Shown in pieces: positions 15,832 to 23,604 of a stretch of 64,000 nucleotides of DNA. Numbering within the stretch: position 1 is the first letter of the stretch; each line of letters opens with the position of its first letter. The notes beneath the pieces were generated by a model, which searched no databases, was not told the DNA's origin, and saw only the letters and a list, made by a program, of their open reading frames with translations. Source of the DNA: Rhodophyticola sp. CCM32 (GTDB lineage: Bacteria > Pseudomonadota > Alphaproteobacteria > Rhodobacterales > Rhodobacteraceae); assembly GCF_004751985.1 (NCBI RefSeq), contig NZ_CP038492.1, positions 2,046,001 to 2,110,000 of the forward strand, in the 5' to 3' direction. The translations under genes and the position numbers were made by a program.

Positions 15832-17345
15832 TGCGTCCACCTGTAGAGCCAGACTTCACTGATCTGGCGCCCCTCGCGCCGCAACTGCGCGCGCAGCTCG
15901 CTTGCCTCGGCCTCGGCCGGGTCGAAACTGAAGGCCAGACGCAACCCGCCGGTGCCGGGGTTGCGCTCCAGCACCCCCTCGGACAGCGTAAGCGCGCTGG
16001 CGCTGAGATGGATCACGATATCCGAAAAATCCTCCCCGCGCAGGGCCGGGTGATCCTCAAAATCAATCGCCACAACCTGTCGGGTCTGGTCAAACGCCCC
16101 GCCAATACGGGTGTTGGTCACCACCGCCACATCAGGCAGGTTTCGGGGTTGGGTGCCCCATTCCATATCATAGGAGAAATCAAACCCCTCCCCTGCCGGG
16201 ATCACCTCACGCGGACGCCAGAAGGCAACGATATTGTCATAGATTTCCCGGTCTGCGGGAATTTCCACCAACTCGATCGAACCCTGCCCCCAATCGCCAT
16301 GGGGCATGATCCAGAGCGAAGGGCGGTTTTCATAACGCGCTTCAAAATCGGCGAAACCCTCAACCTCGCGGCTGCGCTGCATCAGGCCGAAACCCCGCGG
16401 GCCGTCATCAATGAAATAGCTGATCTGCAGGTTGCGCGGATTGGCCAGAGGCCGCCACAAACGTTCACCCGCCCCGTTCCAGATCAACAGGCCTTCGCTG
16501 TCATGAACCGCCGGGCGGAAATCATCGAAACGGATATGGTTTGTCTCATCGAACAGGAACATCGAGGTCAGGGGCGCAAGCCCCACATGTTCCAGATCCC
16601 GGCGGGGGAAAAGCGTGGCATGTACCTGCACCGATGTCGGACGACCGGCGCGGATTGTGAAACTATAGGCCCCGGTGGTCGATGGGCCGTCCAGCAGCGC
16701 GTGGATCACATGGGTATCATCCCCGGGCTCAGGCGCCTCCACCCAGAAATGCGTGAAATCGGGAAATTCTTCCCCTTCGGCATCGCCGGTGCCCAGGGCC
16801 AGACCCCGCGCCGACAGGCCATAGGTCTGACCATTGGCGATCGCCCGGAAATAGCTGGCACCCTGGAACACCATGAATTCCTCGAAAATCCCGGCTGTGT
16901 TCAGCTCCGCCCGCAGGCGCAGACCGGAATATCCCATGGTCTCGTCAACCGGCAGATCGGGGAACTGATCGGTCCTGTCAAACAGGCCGATATCGAAGCC
17001 AAGGGTCTGGGCAATGCCGTTCTCGACCAGATTGACCTCAACCGCGCGCGGGAAATACAGCCCTGCCGCAAACAGGTCCAGATGCAGGGGGCGGTCCGTA
17101 TCGGTCCAGATGCCGCGCTGGCTGTTGAACCAGATCATCCGGTACTGGTCATAGGTCAGATCCCGCCACGGGGCGGGCACTTCGGGCATCGGCTGATAGG
17201 GGCGCGTGGCCAGCGCCTCGGCCTCGGCCCAGAGCCAGTCGGTCGAAAACGGCTGCTCCCGGCGGACCAGTTCCGCGCGCAGCTTTTTCGGCAGCGCGGC
17301 AGCGGCGGCAAGGGCCGTCAGAAAGGTGCGGCGGGGCAGAATCAT
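15828..17345 (-). CDS. opgG: Periplasmic glucan biosynthesis protein G/D with Tat signal
   Basis: Periplasmic protein needed to branch or release osmoregulated glucans, 505 residues. A twin-arginine signal (MILPRRTFLTALAAAAALP) begins the protein; the MdoG domain follows, including YDQYRMIWFNSQRGIW and a C-terminal Ig-like part. The ATG overlaps the opgC stop (ATGA), fixing the start against longer in-frame candidates. In E. coli the Tat-exported paralogue is OpgD and the Sec-exported one OpgG; this operon has only one, with a Tat signal, so the G/D assignment is not certain. Confidence 0.92.
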   Translation of the reverse strand: MILPRRTFLTALAAAAALPKKLRAELVRREQPFSTDWLWAEAEALATRPYQPMPEVPAPWRDLTYDQYRMIWFNSQRGIWTDTDRPLHLDLFAAGLYFPRAVEVNLVENGIAQTLGFDIGLFDRTDQFPDLPVDETMGYSGLRLRAELNTAGIFEEFMVFQGASYFRAIANGQTYGLSARGLALGTGDAEGEEFPDFTHFWVEAPEPGDDTHVIHALLDGPSTTGAYSFTIRAGRPTSVQVHATLFPRRDLEHVGLAPLTSMFLFDETNHIRFDDFRPAVHDSEGLLIWNGAGERLWRPLANPRNLQISYFIDDGPRGFGLMQRSREVEGFADFEARYENRPSLWIMPHGDWGQGSIELVEIPADREIYDNIVAFWRPREVIPAGEGFDFSYDMEWGTQPRNLPDVAVVTNTRIGGAFDQTRQVVAIDFEDHPALRGEDFSDIVIHLSASALTLSEGVLERNPGTGGLRLAFSFDPAEAEASELRAQLRREGRQISEVWLYRWTQ

Positions 17346-18583
17346 CTTGCCGGTCTCCCACGCCATGGCTGACCTTTGAACCAGGCAACCGCATGAGCGA
17401 CGCAAATGAGCAACCCTATGCCGATCAGATTGGCGAGGGTGACCGTCAATGTGTCGCGACCCACCTGGTCCAGCGAAAAGCCGATGATCCGCGCCAGCAC
17501 CATCGAGAACAGGAAAACCGCCAGCGATTGCTGGCCCACCTTCGTGGTCAGCCGGATGATCGTGGCCCAGATACGGGCCAGTGCATGGGTTCCGGTCACA
17601 ATCAGGTTCCGCCCGCCATCACCGGCCACCGCATAGCCCAGATAGGCAAGGGCCAGAAACTGCACATAGCGCAGGATGCCAAAGTCGGATTTGTTGATCC
17701 AGCCGCGATTTCCGATCCGCCAGTCCCGCGCCCAGTCGAACCCGAACTCGCGCACACCGATATTGGACAGGGGCACATTGGCCAGCACGATCACCACCGC
17801 CAGCGTGATCAGCCAGCGGCTCAGCGGTGGCGCCGGTATCCAGCCGCGCATGAAGGCGAACCCGCTGAAAAACAGCAATTGCCAGCCAAACGGGTTGAAG
17901 AACCATTGCCGTTCCGACCATGGCTCTGCCGGGAAGGACAGGTGCAGATGGCCAAGGCCAAACGCCTCAAGCAGGGCGTTCTGCGCAAAAACCCAGACCG
18001 TGACGGACGCCGCTGCCAGCAACCAAAGGTTGATCCGCGCCAGTGCCATGACCAGCGGCAGCATGATCAGAATGACCATATACATCGGCAGGATGTCGAA
18101 ATAATTCGGCACATAGGTCAGGGTCAGCAGACCCACCAGTTGCGGCCCCGGATCGGAAAAGAACCGCCAGAGGTTCAGCGTGCCGATATAGACCGTGTCC
18201 GACACCTGGGCCAGATCAATCCCCGCCAGCATCGTGGCGATGATGACGAACATCCCGATATGCGCCCAGTATACCTGCCAGACCCGATACCCGACCCGCG
18301 CCGTGCCCATCGCCCAGCCGAACCGGTCGAAACTGCCGCCAAAGGCGATGGCCGAGGCCATGCCCGAACAGAACACAAACATCTCGGTCGCATCGGAAAA
18401 CCCCCAGCGGGCGGGAATCCACGAGGTGAAGAAATTGCCCGGCGTATGGGCGAACAGGATGATGAACATGGCAATGCCACGATAAAAATCCAGACGCGGG
18501 TCACGCACCCGCGCCCCGGGTGTGGAAACCGGCGCGCGTGCCGTTTGCGGCAGACCTGCATCCGTTACTGAAACCATCGTCAT
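17342..18583 (-). CDS. opgC: OpgC-type membrane acyltransferase for periplasmic glucans
   Basis: Polytopic inner-membrane protein of the OpgC/acyltransferase-3 family, 413 residues with about ten hydrophobic segments. It opens with the family motif RDPRLDFYRGIAMFIILFAH followed by GFSDATEMFVFCSGMASA. OpgC proteins add succinyl groups to periplasmic glucans. First gene of a tightly overlapped opgC-opgG-opgH operon, so backbone synthesis, processing and decoration are co-expressed. Start at ATG 18583 or, two codons in, 18577. Confidence 0.9.
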   Translation of the reverse strand: MTMVSVTDAGLPQTARAPVSTPGARVRDPRLDFYRGIAMFIILFAHTPGNFFTSWIPARWGFSDATEMFVFCSGMASAIAFGGSFDRFGWAMGTARVGYRVWQVYWAHIGMFVIIATMLAGIDLAQVSDTVYIGTLNLWRFFSDPGPQLVGLLTLTYVPNYFDILPMYMVILIMLPLVMALARINLWLLAAASVTVWVFAQNALLEAFGLGHLHLSFPAEPWSERQWFFNPFGWQLLFFSGFAFMRGWIPAPPLSRWLITLAVVIVLANVPLSNIGVREFGFDWARDWRIGNRGWINKSDFGILRYVQFLALAYLGYAVAGDGGRNLIVTGTHALARIWATIIRLTTKVGQQSLAVFLFSMVLARIIGFSLDQVGRDTLTVTLANLIGIGLLICVAHAVAWFKGQPWRGRPAR

Positions 18584-18603
18584 CGCACCCGTTTCCCGTG
18601 GGC

Positions 18604-19977
18604 CTATTCGGCTGGCATGCGAGCAACAACCCGTGCCGCGTCGCGCCCATCCTCGATCAGGCCCTGCCGGGTCAGCGCATAACCATCAAGGCAGCCATCC
18701 CGGCGCGCGGTGCGGTCGGCCAGAATACCCTCGGCCTCATCCAGAAATCCGGCGCGAATGCCGGCATCGATGGTCAGGCGTTCAAATACGTCGCGTTGTG
18801 CGTGGCTTCCGCCTGCCTGTTGCATGGTTTTGCGCGCGCGCGCAAGGGCAAGAAAGGCCTGCCCATACCGCCCCTCGCCAAAGGCTTCGAGACCGGCGGC
18901 GGCTGACAGGCCCGGATTGGCCATGGTCTTTTCAATATCGGTCGCGGCGCGGGCCGCATCCCGGTGCAGGCGGCCCATCAGATCGCGGATCGCCTGATCA
19001 CGATGATCCCCCACCAAAGCCAGCAGGTAATGCAGATCGGCGAATATCAGGCAGCCATCCTCGGTGCGTTTGGCCGAGAATTCCGCCAGCTCTTCCCAGC
19101 GGTCGCCGACATTCACGCCCTCAAGCTCAAGGCGGCTGAGCAACGAGGTGGCGTTGGAGATATCGCGGTAATCATCGGTTTTTTCGCGGCGGATTTCGGT
19201 GTCATACAAATCCAGCACATGGCCGATCTGGCCCAGGTCCAGATGCATCAGCGCCTTGTGCCACCACACGTGGTAGCGGAAATTGTTGCAATGCGCCCAG
19301 GCCGCCTCGCGCCCGGTCAACCATTGCAGCCCGCCCTTTGCATCGGCGGTCATGTCATGGACATGGGCCACCGCATGCAGACCCCAGGCATCATCGGGGC
19401 AAAGCTCAAGCCCGGCGCGGCCCGCCGCCTGTGCCGCCGCATACTCGCCGGTTTCCTCAAGGGTAAAGGCATGGCATCCCAAAAGATATCCACGCGCCGC
19501 ATGATCGGTGCCATAGGCAGGCATCACCGTTTCGATCATCCGCCGCATGCCTGTACTATCCCCCAGCATGAAGCGCAGCGCATGGTCCAGTTTCATCGCC
19601 AATGCATCATCTGGATGCTGGCGCAGGATATCGGCAAAGATGTCGAGCGCGGCTTTCGGATGCCCCTGCATCCAGATATCCAGCGCCTGTACATAGCGCT
19701 GCTCACGGCGGGTGACGCTGGATGTCGTAAGGGCTGATTTTGCCTGTGTCAGAGCGTCCTGCGCGGTTGCAACCAGTTCACGGCGCCCCAACAAAAGGTA
19801 AAACATCGCTTTGACCGCATGACCAAGGGCGAAATCTGGCGCCGTTGTCAGCGTTTCCGCCAGATGGGTGGGCGTGGCGGCTGAATGCGCCAGGAATGCC
19901 ATTTGCGTGGCATTCCAGCTTTCCAACGATCCTCCGGGGGCCAATGTCACTGTCTGGCCAAAGATATCCTGGGTCAT
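18604..19977 (-). CDS. Tetratricopeptide-repeat protein, TTC38-like
   Basis: Soluble protein of 457 residues made mainly of TPR helices, similar in organisation to the bacterial relatives of human TTC38. Recognisable repeat segments include PKAALDIFADILRQHPDDALA and AAQAAGRAGLELCPDDAWG (each quoted in part), and the conserved HVWWHKALMHLDLG block. No signal peptide. Function unknown; TPR proteins usually mediate protein contacts. It stands 20 bases upstream of opgC on the same strand but has its own upstream operator-like palindrome. Whether it shares a transcript with opgC is open. Confidence 0.85.
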   Translation of the reverse strand: MTQDIFGQTVTLAPGGSLESWNATQMAFLAHSAATPTHLAETLTTAPDFALGHAVKAMFYLLLGRRELVATAQDALTQAKSALTTSSVTRREQRYVQALDIWMQGHPKAALDIFADILRQHPDDALAMKLDHALRFMLGDSTGMRRMIETVMPAYGTDHAARGYLLGCHAFTLEETGEYAAAQAAGRAGLELCPDDAWGLHAVAHVHDMTADAKGGLQWLTGREAAWAHCNNFRYHVWWHKALMHLDLGQIGHVLDLYDTEIRREKTDDYRDISNATSLLSRLELEGVNVGDRWEELAEFSAKRTEDGCLIFADLHYLLALVGDHRDQAIRDLMGRLHRDAARAATDIEKTMANPGLSAAAGLEAFGEGRYGQAFLALARARKTMQQAGGSHAQRDVFERLTIDAGIRAGFLDEAEGILADRTARRDGCLDGYALTRQGLIEDGRDAARVVARMPAE

Positions 19978-19991
19978 GCGCCGCCTTTTAC

Positions 19992-20006
19992 GTAATATGC
20001 CATTAC
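19992..20006. promoter_or_regulatory. Operator-like palindrome upstream of TPR gene
   Basis: GTAAT-atgcc-ATTAC, a perfect 5-bp inverted repeat with a 5-base spacer located 15 bases before the TPR gene start, in an AT-rich leader. A candidate site for a dimeric HTH regulator. No other support. Confidence 0.35.
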
Positions 20007-20034
20007 CTGATCTATACTATGGGCTTAACGGGAC

Positions 20035-20073
20035 AAAAAACCCGACACACCTCACAGTCAGGTGAATGACGGG
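20035..20073 (-). terminator. Intrinsic terminator after CoA-transferase gene
   Basis: Read on the minus strand: CCCG-tcatt-CACCT-gactgtg-AGGTG-tgt-CGGG followed by TTTTTT. A two-part stem with a six-U tract about 55-90 bases after the CoA-transferase stop; a good Rho-independent terminator for the ThDP enzyme/CoA-transferase/DUF302 transcript. Confidence 0.75.
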
Positions 20074-20126
20074 AAAGTGAGGCGGACATCCGCTTACGTG
20101 TCGAAAAGGTGAGCAGAACCCTGCTG

Positions 20127-21308
20127 TTAGGCCTCAGGTTTGATCTGAGCGCGAACTGTCTCGGTATCCTGACCAAAGCGCGGCGGGGCGCGGCGATAGC
20201 TGACCGGCGTGCGTGACAGCTTCAGCGGATTGCCGATCAGACGGACCTCCCCGGTCTCCACATCCTCCCGGGGGACCGCGATTGCCATCTCCCGCGCCGC
20301 GACCTGATCGGATGCAAACACCTGATCAAGGGTCTGCACCGGCCCGACCGGAACACCGGCTGCTTCCAGTCCGGTCAGAATCTCGGCGCTGCTGCGGGTG
20401 GCCAGGATCGGGGAGATCAGGGCGATCAGCGCCTCCCGATTGGCCAGCCGGGCGGGATTACTGGCAAACCGCGCATCGGCGGGCAGATCATCAGCCCCCA
20501 GAAACGCGCAGAACTGGCGAAACTGCCCGTCATTGCCAACGGCGATGATCACATGGCCATCCCTGCTGGCAAACACCTGATAAGGCACGATATTCGAATG
20601 TCCATTGCCCCGGCGCACGGGCGGCTTTCCCGAGGCGAGATAATTGACCCCTTCATTGATCAGCCAGGCGATCTGTGTATCGACCAGCGCCACGTCGATA
20701 TGCTGCCCCTCCCCCGTCGCATCCCGGTGGCGCAGCGCGGCAAGGATGCCCACGCAGGCATACATGCCACACATCACATCGGCGATGCCGACACCCGCTT
20801 TCATCGGCTGCCCGTCGGGTTCGCCGGTCAGCGACATGATCCCGCCGAACCCCTGGGCCATCAGATCATAGCCCGGTTTGGAGGCATTCGGCCCGGTCTG
20901 CCCAAAACCGGAGATCGAACAATAGACCAACTGCGGGAAACGGTTCAGCAGGGTCTCCGCATCCAGCCCGTAACGGTTCAGCCCGCCGGGTTTGAAATTC
21001 TCGATCACCACATCAGCCTCGGCCACCAGCGCCAGGATCAGCGCCTGGCCCTCTTTGGTCGATATGTCGGCGGCAACGGACAGTTTGTTACGGTTTGCCG
21101 CCATGAAATAGGTCGAAAGGTCCGTCGGCGCCCCATCCAGACCCGGCGCAAAGGGCGGCCCCCAGCTGCGGGTGTCATCACCACCGGTGCGCGGATTCTC
21201 GATCTTGATGACCTCGGCCCCCAGATCGCCCAGCAGTTGCGTACAGGTCGGACCGGCCAGAATCCGGCTGAGATCAAGTATTTTCAGACCGTCCAGCGCC
21301 CCCGCCAT
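20127..21308 (-). CDS. CaiB/BaiF family (class III) CoA-transferase
   Basis: Cytoplasmic CoA-transferase of the formyl-CoA transferase type, 393 residues. The start LDLSRILAGPTCTQLLGDLG and IKIENPRTGGDDTR are family hallmarks. The catalytic aspartate is Asp177 in GVGIADVMCG, and the ending (NPLKLSRTP) fits the fold. A GGGAGG precedes ATG 21308, favouring it over longer in-frame starts. It begins one base after the stop of a ThDP-dependent enzyme. Such a pair recalls oxalate breakdown (frc-oxc), but the partner is not a clear oxalyl-CoA decarboxylase, so the acyl substrate is unassigned. Confidence 0.92.
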   Translation of the reverse strand: MAGALDGLKILDLSRILAGPTCTQLLGDLGAEVIKIENPRTGGDDTRSWGPPFAPGLDGAPTDLSTYFMAANRNKLSVAADISTKEGQALILALVAEADVVIENFKPGGLNRYGLDAETLLNRFPQLVYCSISGFGQTGPNASKPGYDLMAQGFGGIMSLTGEPDGQPMKAGVGIADVMCGMYACVGILAALRHRDATGEGQHIDVALVDTQIAWLINEGVNYLASGKPPVRRGNGHSNIVPYQVFASRDGHVIIAVGNDGQFRQFCAFLGADDLPADARFASNPARLANREALIALISPILATRSSAEILTGLEAAGVPVGPVQTLDQVFASDQVAAREMAIAVPREDVETGEVRLIGNPLKLSRTPVSYRRAPPRFGQDTETVRAQIKPEA

Positions 21309-21309
21309 C

Positions 21310-22932
21310 CTAAATCCTCCCGTCATAGGCATGATGTGGAATAACCGCCGCAATCACCGTGAACCGGTCAGCGGTCAGGGCATCGGTCAGGGCCGCCGTC
21401 AACTCGGCCCGGTTGCTGACCGTCACGCCATGCCCGCCAAAGGCCCGTCCGATGGCCGCAAAATCATGACCGGCGAAATCCACACCCAGATTGGGCAATT
21501 GCCGCTGCCGCTGCTTCAACTCGATCAGCGCAAGGGACTGATCCACGAAAACCACAAAGATCGGCGCTTGCCCAAGCTCGGCGGCGGTTGCCAGTTCACC
21601 GGCCACCATCAACAGACCCGCATCGCCGGAAAAGCTGACCACCGGGCGCGCGGGCGCGGCAAGTTTCGCGCCAATGGCCAGCGGCACGGCACAGCCCATG
21701 GTGCAAAGCGCCGAGGATTGCAGCAATCTACGCGGCGCCGGGCATTCCCACATCTGCGACAGCAGGATACGATGGGCCCCGCTATCCACGGTGGCAATCG
21801 TTTCGGCAGGCAGCACATTGCGGCAGGTGTCGATCACCGCGCCGGGGCCCCAGGTTTCATCTGCCGGGAAGGCCGCGGCAAGGGCGGTCTGGGTCTCGGC
21901 AATCTCTCCCCCCGGCCAGGTGGTGCGGGCGGTGGGGCCATCGGACAGGGCGGCAAGCGTTGCCCCAGTATCGGCCAGAAAGCTGAGGCTGGTCTGGTGC
22001 ATATAATGATGGTTGGGCGCGGCGTGGATGTCGATCACCCGTTTCTGCGCCGGGTCCCAGGGATGTTGCCAGCCCGGTCGCATCTCGATCGGGTCATAAC
22101 CCACCAGAATGATCAGATCGGCCTGTTCCACCAGCGGCAGCAGATGCCGGTCAGCCAGAGGCGACAGGCCCGCGCCACCAAGGGAAAGCGGGTGATCCTC
22201 CGGCATCACGCCCTTGGCTTTGTAGGTGGTGATGACCGGCACCGTGAAACGTTCGGCAAAGCTGTGCAGCATATCCGCGCTATCGTCATAAAGCACATCA
22301 AGCCCGGCCAGGATCAACGGCCGTTCCGCCGCCGCCAGCCAGTCCCGTGCAGCGTCCAGATCGGGGCCAGCAGGCATATTCGGGCTGGCCGCGACACGAG
22401 CAAAGCCGCGATCCCGCGCAGGCGCATCGGCCACCGAGATCGGCACGTCGATATGCACCGGCCCGGCCCGGCCCTCACCTGCGATGGCCAGCGCCTTGTC
22501 GGCCACCACATCCGCAGCCTCAGCGTTCAATGTGAAAGTCGCCTTGGTGATCGGCTCGAACACTTTGCGATGGTCCAGCACCTGATGGGTATAGGTCTCG
22601 GCCTCGAACGCGTCGACAGAGCCGGTCAGCACGATCAGCGGCACCCGGTCCTGATCCGCATTGGCCACCACATTGACGCCGTTCATCGCGCCCGGCCCCA
22701 CGGTCGCCACCAGAATGGCAGGCGCGCCATCCACATGATGCACCCCTTCGGCCATGAACCCGGCGGAATTTTCATGTTTGGCAAGTGTGAAGGCGATCCC
22801 GGCTTTATCAAGCGCATCGATAACCGTCAGCACCTCGCCCCCGGGCATGCCAAACGCGTGACGGCACCCCGCATCATAAAGCCGTCGCGCAAGAATATCC
22901 GCCGCGCGGAGCGGGTGAGTCTCTGTCTTCAT
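21310..22932 (-). CDS. Thiamine-diphosphate-dependent enzyme (acetolactate-synthase-like)
   Basis: Cytoplasmic ThDP enzyme of the POX/AHAS fold, 540 residues in three domains. The N-terminal PYR domain carries the catalytic-type Glu54 (KHENSAGF). A central Rossmann-like domain spans about 190-330. The C-terminal PP domain has GDAG at 436-439 instead of GDG, and Asp464 (FVDQSLALIE) where metal-binding Asn is usual. These changes set it apart from housekeeping acetolactate synthase, and no regulatory subunit is nearby. Coupled to a CoA-transferase one base downstream, it probably acts on a 2-oxo acid or acyl-CoA (inference). Confidence 0.85.
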   Translation of the reverse strand: MKTETHPLRAADILARRLYDAGCRHAFGMPGGEVLTVIDALDKAGIAFTLAKHENSAGFMAEGVHHVDGAPAILVATVGPGAMNGVNVVANADQDRVPLIVLTGSVDAFEAETYTHQVLDHRKVFEPITKATFTLNAEAADVVADKALAIAGEGRAGPVHIDVPISVADAPARDRGFARVAASPNMPAGPDLDAARDWLAAAERPLILAGLDVLYDDSADMLHSFAERFTVPVITTYKAKGVMPEDHPLSLGGAGLSPLADRHLLPLVEQADLIILVGYDPIEMRPGWQHPWDPAQKRVIDIHAAPNHHYMHQTSLSFLADTGATLAALSDGPTARTTWPGGEIAETQTALAAAFPADETWGPGAVIDTCRNVLPAETIATVDSGAHRILLSQMWECPAPRRLLQSSALCTMGCAVPLAIGAKLAAPARPVVSFSGDAGLLMVAGELATAAELGQAPIFVVFVDQSLALIELKQRQRQLPNLGVDFAGHDFAAIGRAFGGHGVTVSNRAELTAALTDALTADRFTVIAAVIPHHAYDGRI

Positions 22933-22944
22933 GGGTGGGATTTA

Positions 22945-23412
22945 TCAGCGCACAGCCGCGTTGGCGATAGCCAGAAAGGATGTATCCAGTTCGGCGGCAG
23001 CCGCGGCCAGATCGGGGCCGCCCTCCTCCATATAGGGCGCAAAGACAAAACCCGGCGTCTTGTAGGACAGGGTGGCGGTGCCATCCTCATCCTCGGTCAG
23101 GTAGAACCGCACCGGCGCCTCGATCATCGCGGCGGTGGACAGGCCAAGGATACGCACCGCATAAATATTGTTGAACACGCCAACCACCCGGTTCTCGGGG
23201 ATCTCGATCCCCCGCGACCTTGCAGCACCCGTCGGCCCGGCCTGGGTCACAACGGCGAACCCTTCATCAGACACAGCACTGCTCAAATCCTCCAGCAGGG
23301 TCTCGAACGGTTTATCGGTCTCCATCACAACCCATCCGTCGCGCGGATCAACGGATTGGGCCGTGGCAAAACCGGTGGACAGGATCAGAAAGAGAAGGGA
23401 GAGATATCGCAT
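22945..23412 (-). CDS. Periplasmic DUF302-domain protein
   Basis: Exported protein of 155 residues with signal peptide MRYLSLLFLILSTGFATAQS and a DUF302 domain (SDEGFAVVTQ, then FNNIYAVRILG, ending FLAIANAA). The domain is widespread, of unknown function, and often found in periplasmic proteins. ATG 23412 is chosen because it starts exactly at the signal peptide. Located 12 bases upstream of the ThDP enzyme on the same strand, so it may head that transcript. Confidence 0.85.
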   Translation of the reverse strand: MRYLSLLFLILSTGFATAQSVDPRDGWVVMETDKPFETLLEDLSSAVSDEGFAVVTQAGPTGAARSRGIEIPENRVVGVFNNIYAVRILGLSTAAMIEAPVRFYLTEDEDGTATLSYKTPGFVFAPYMEEGGPDLAAAAAELDTSFLAIANAAVR

Positions 23413-23604
23413 AAGACATACCTGAATTTGAAAGTCCCCATATCCTCCCAGATCGGCTGATGGGCTTACAGTCACATTTTCGAGACAGGCCCCGAGGCGC
23501 CGGATTTCGCCGAGAGATGACAGAGATCCCGGCCCGGTCTGTGCCCGGTCTGTGCCCGGTTTTCCGCAGCTTTCCGGGGTCGGCACATCTGCGCCCGAAA
23601 CACT

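Noticed and set aside
21172..23460. 762-codon open frame on the + strand
   Set aside because: Antisense to the ThDP enzyme and CoA-transferase genes, which have clear catalytic motifs; product is Arg/His/Gly-rich with no domain, typical of a shadow in high-GC DNA.
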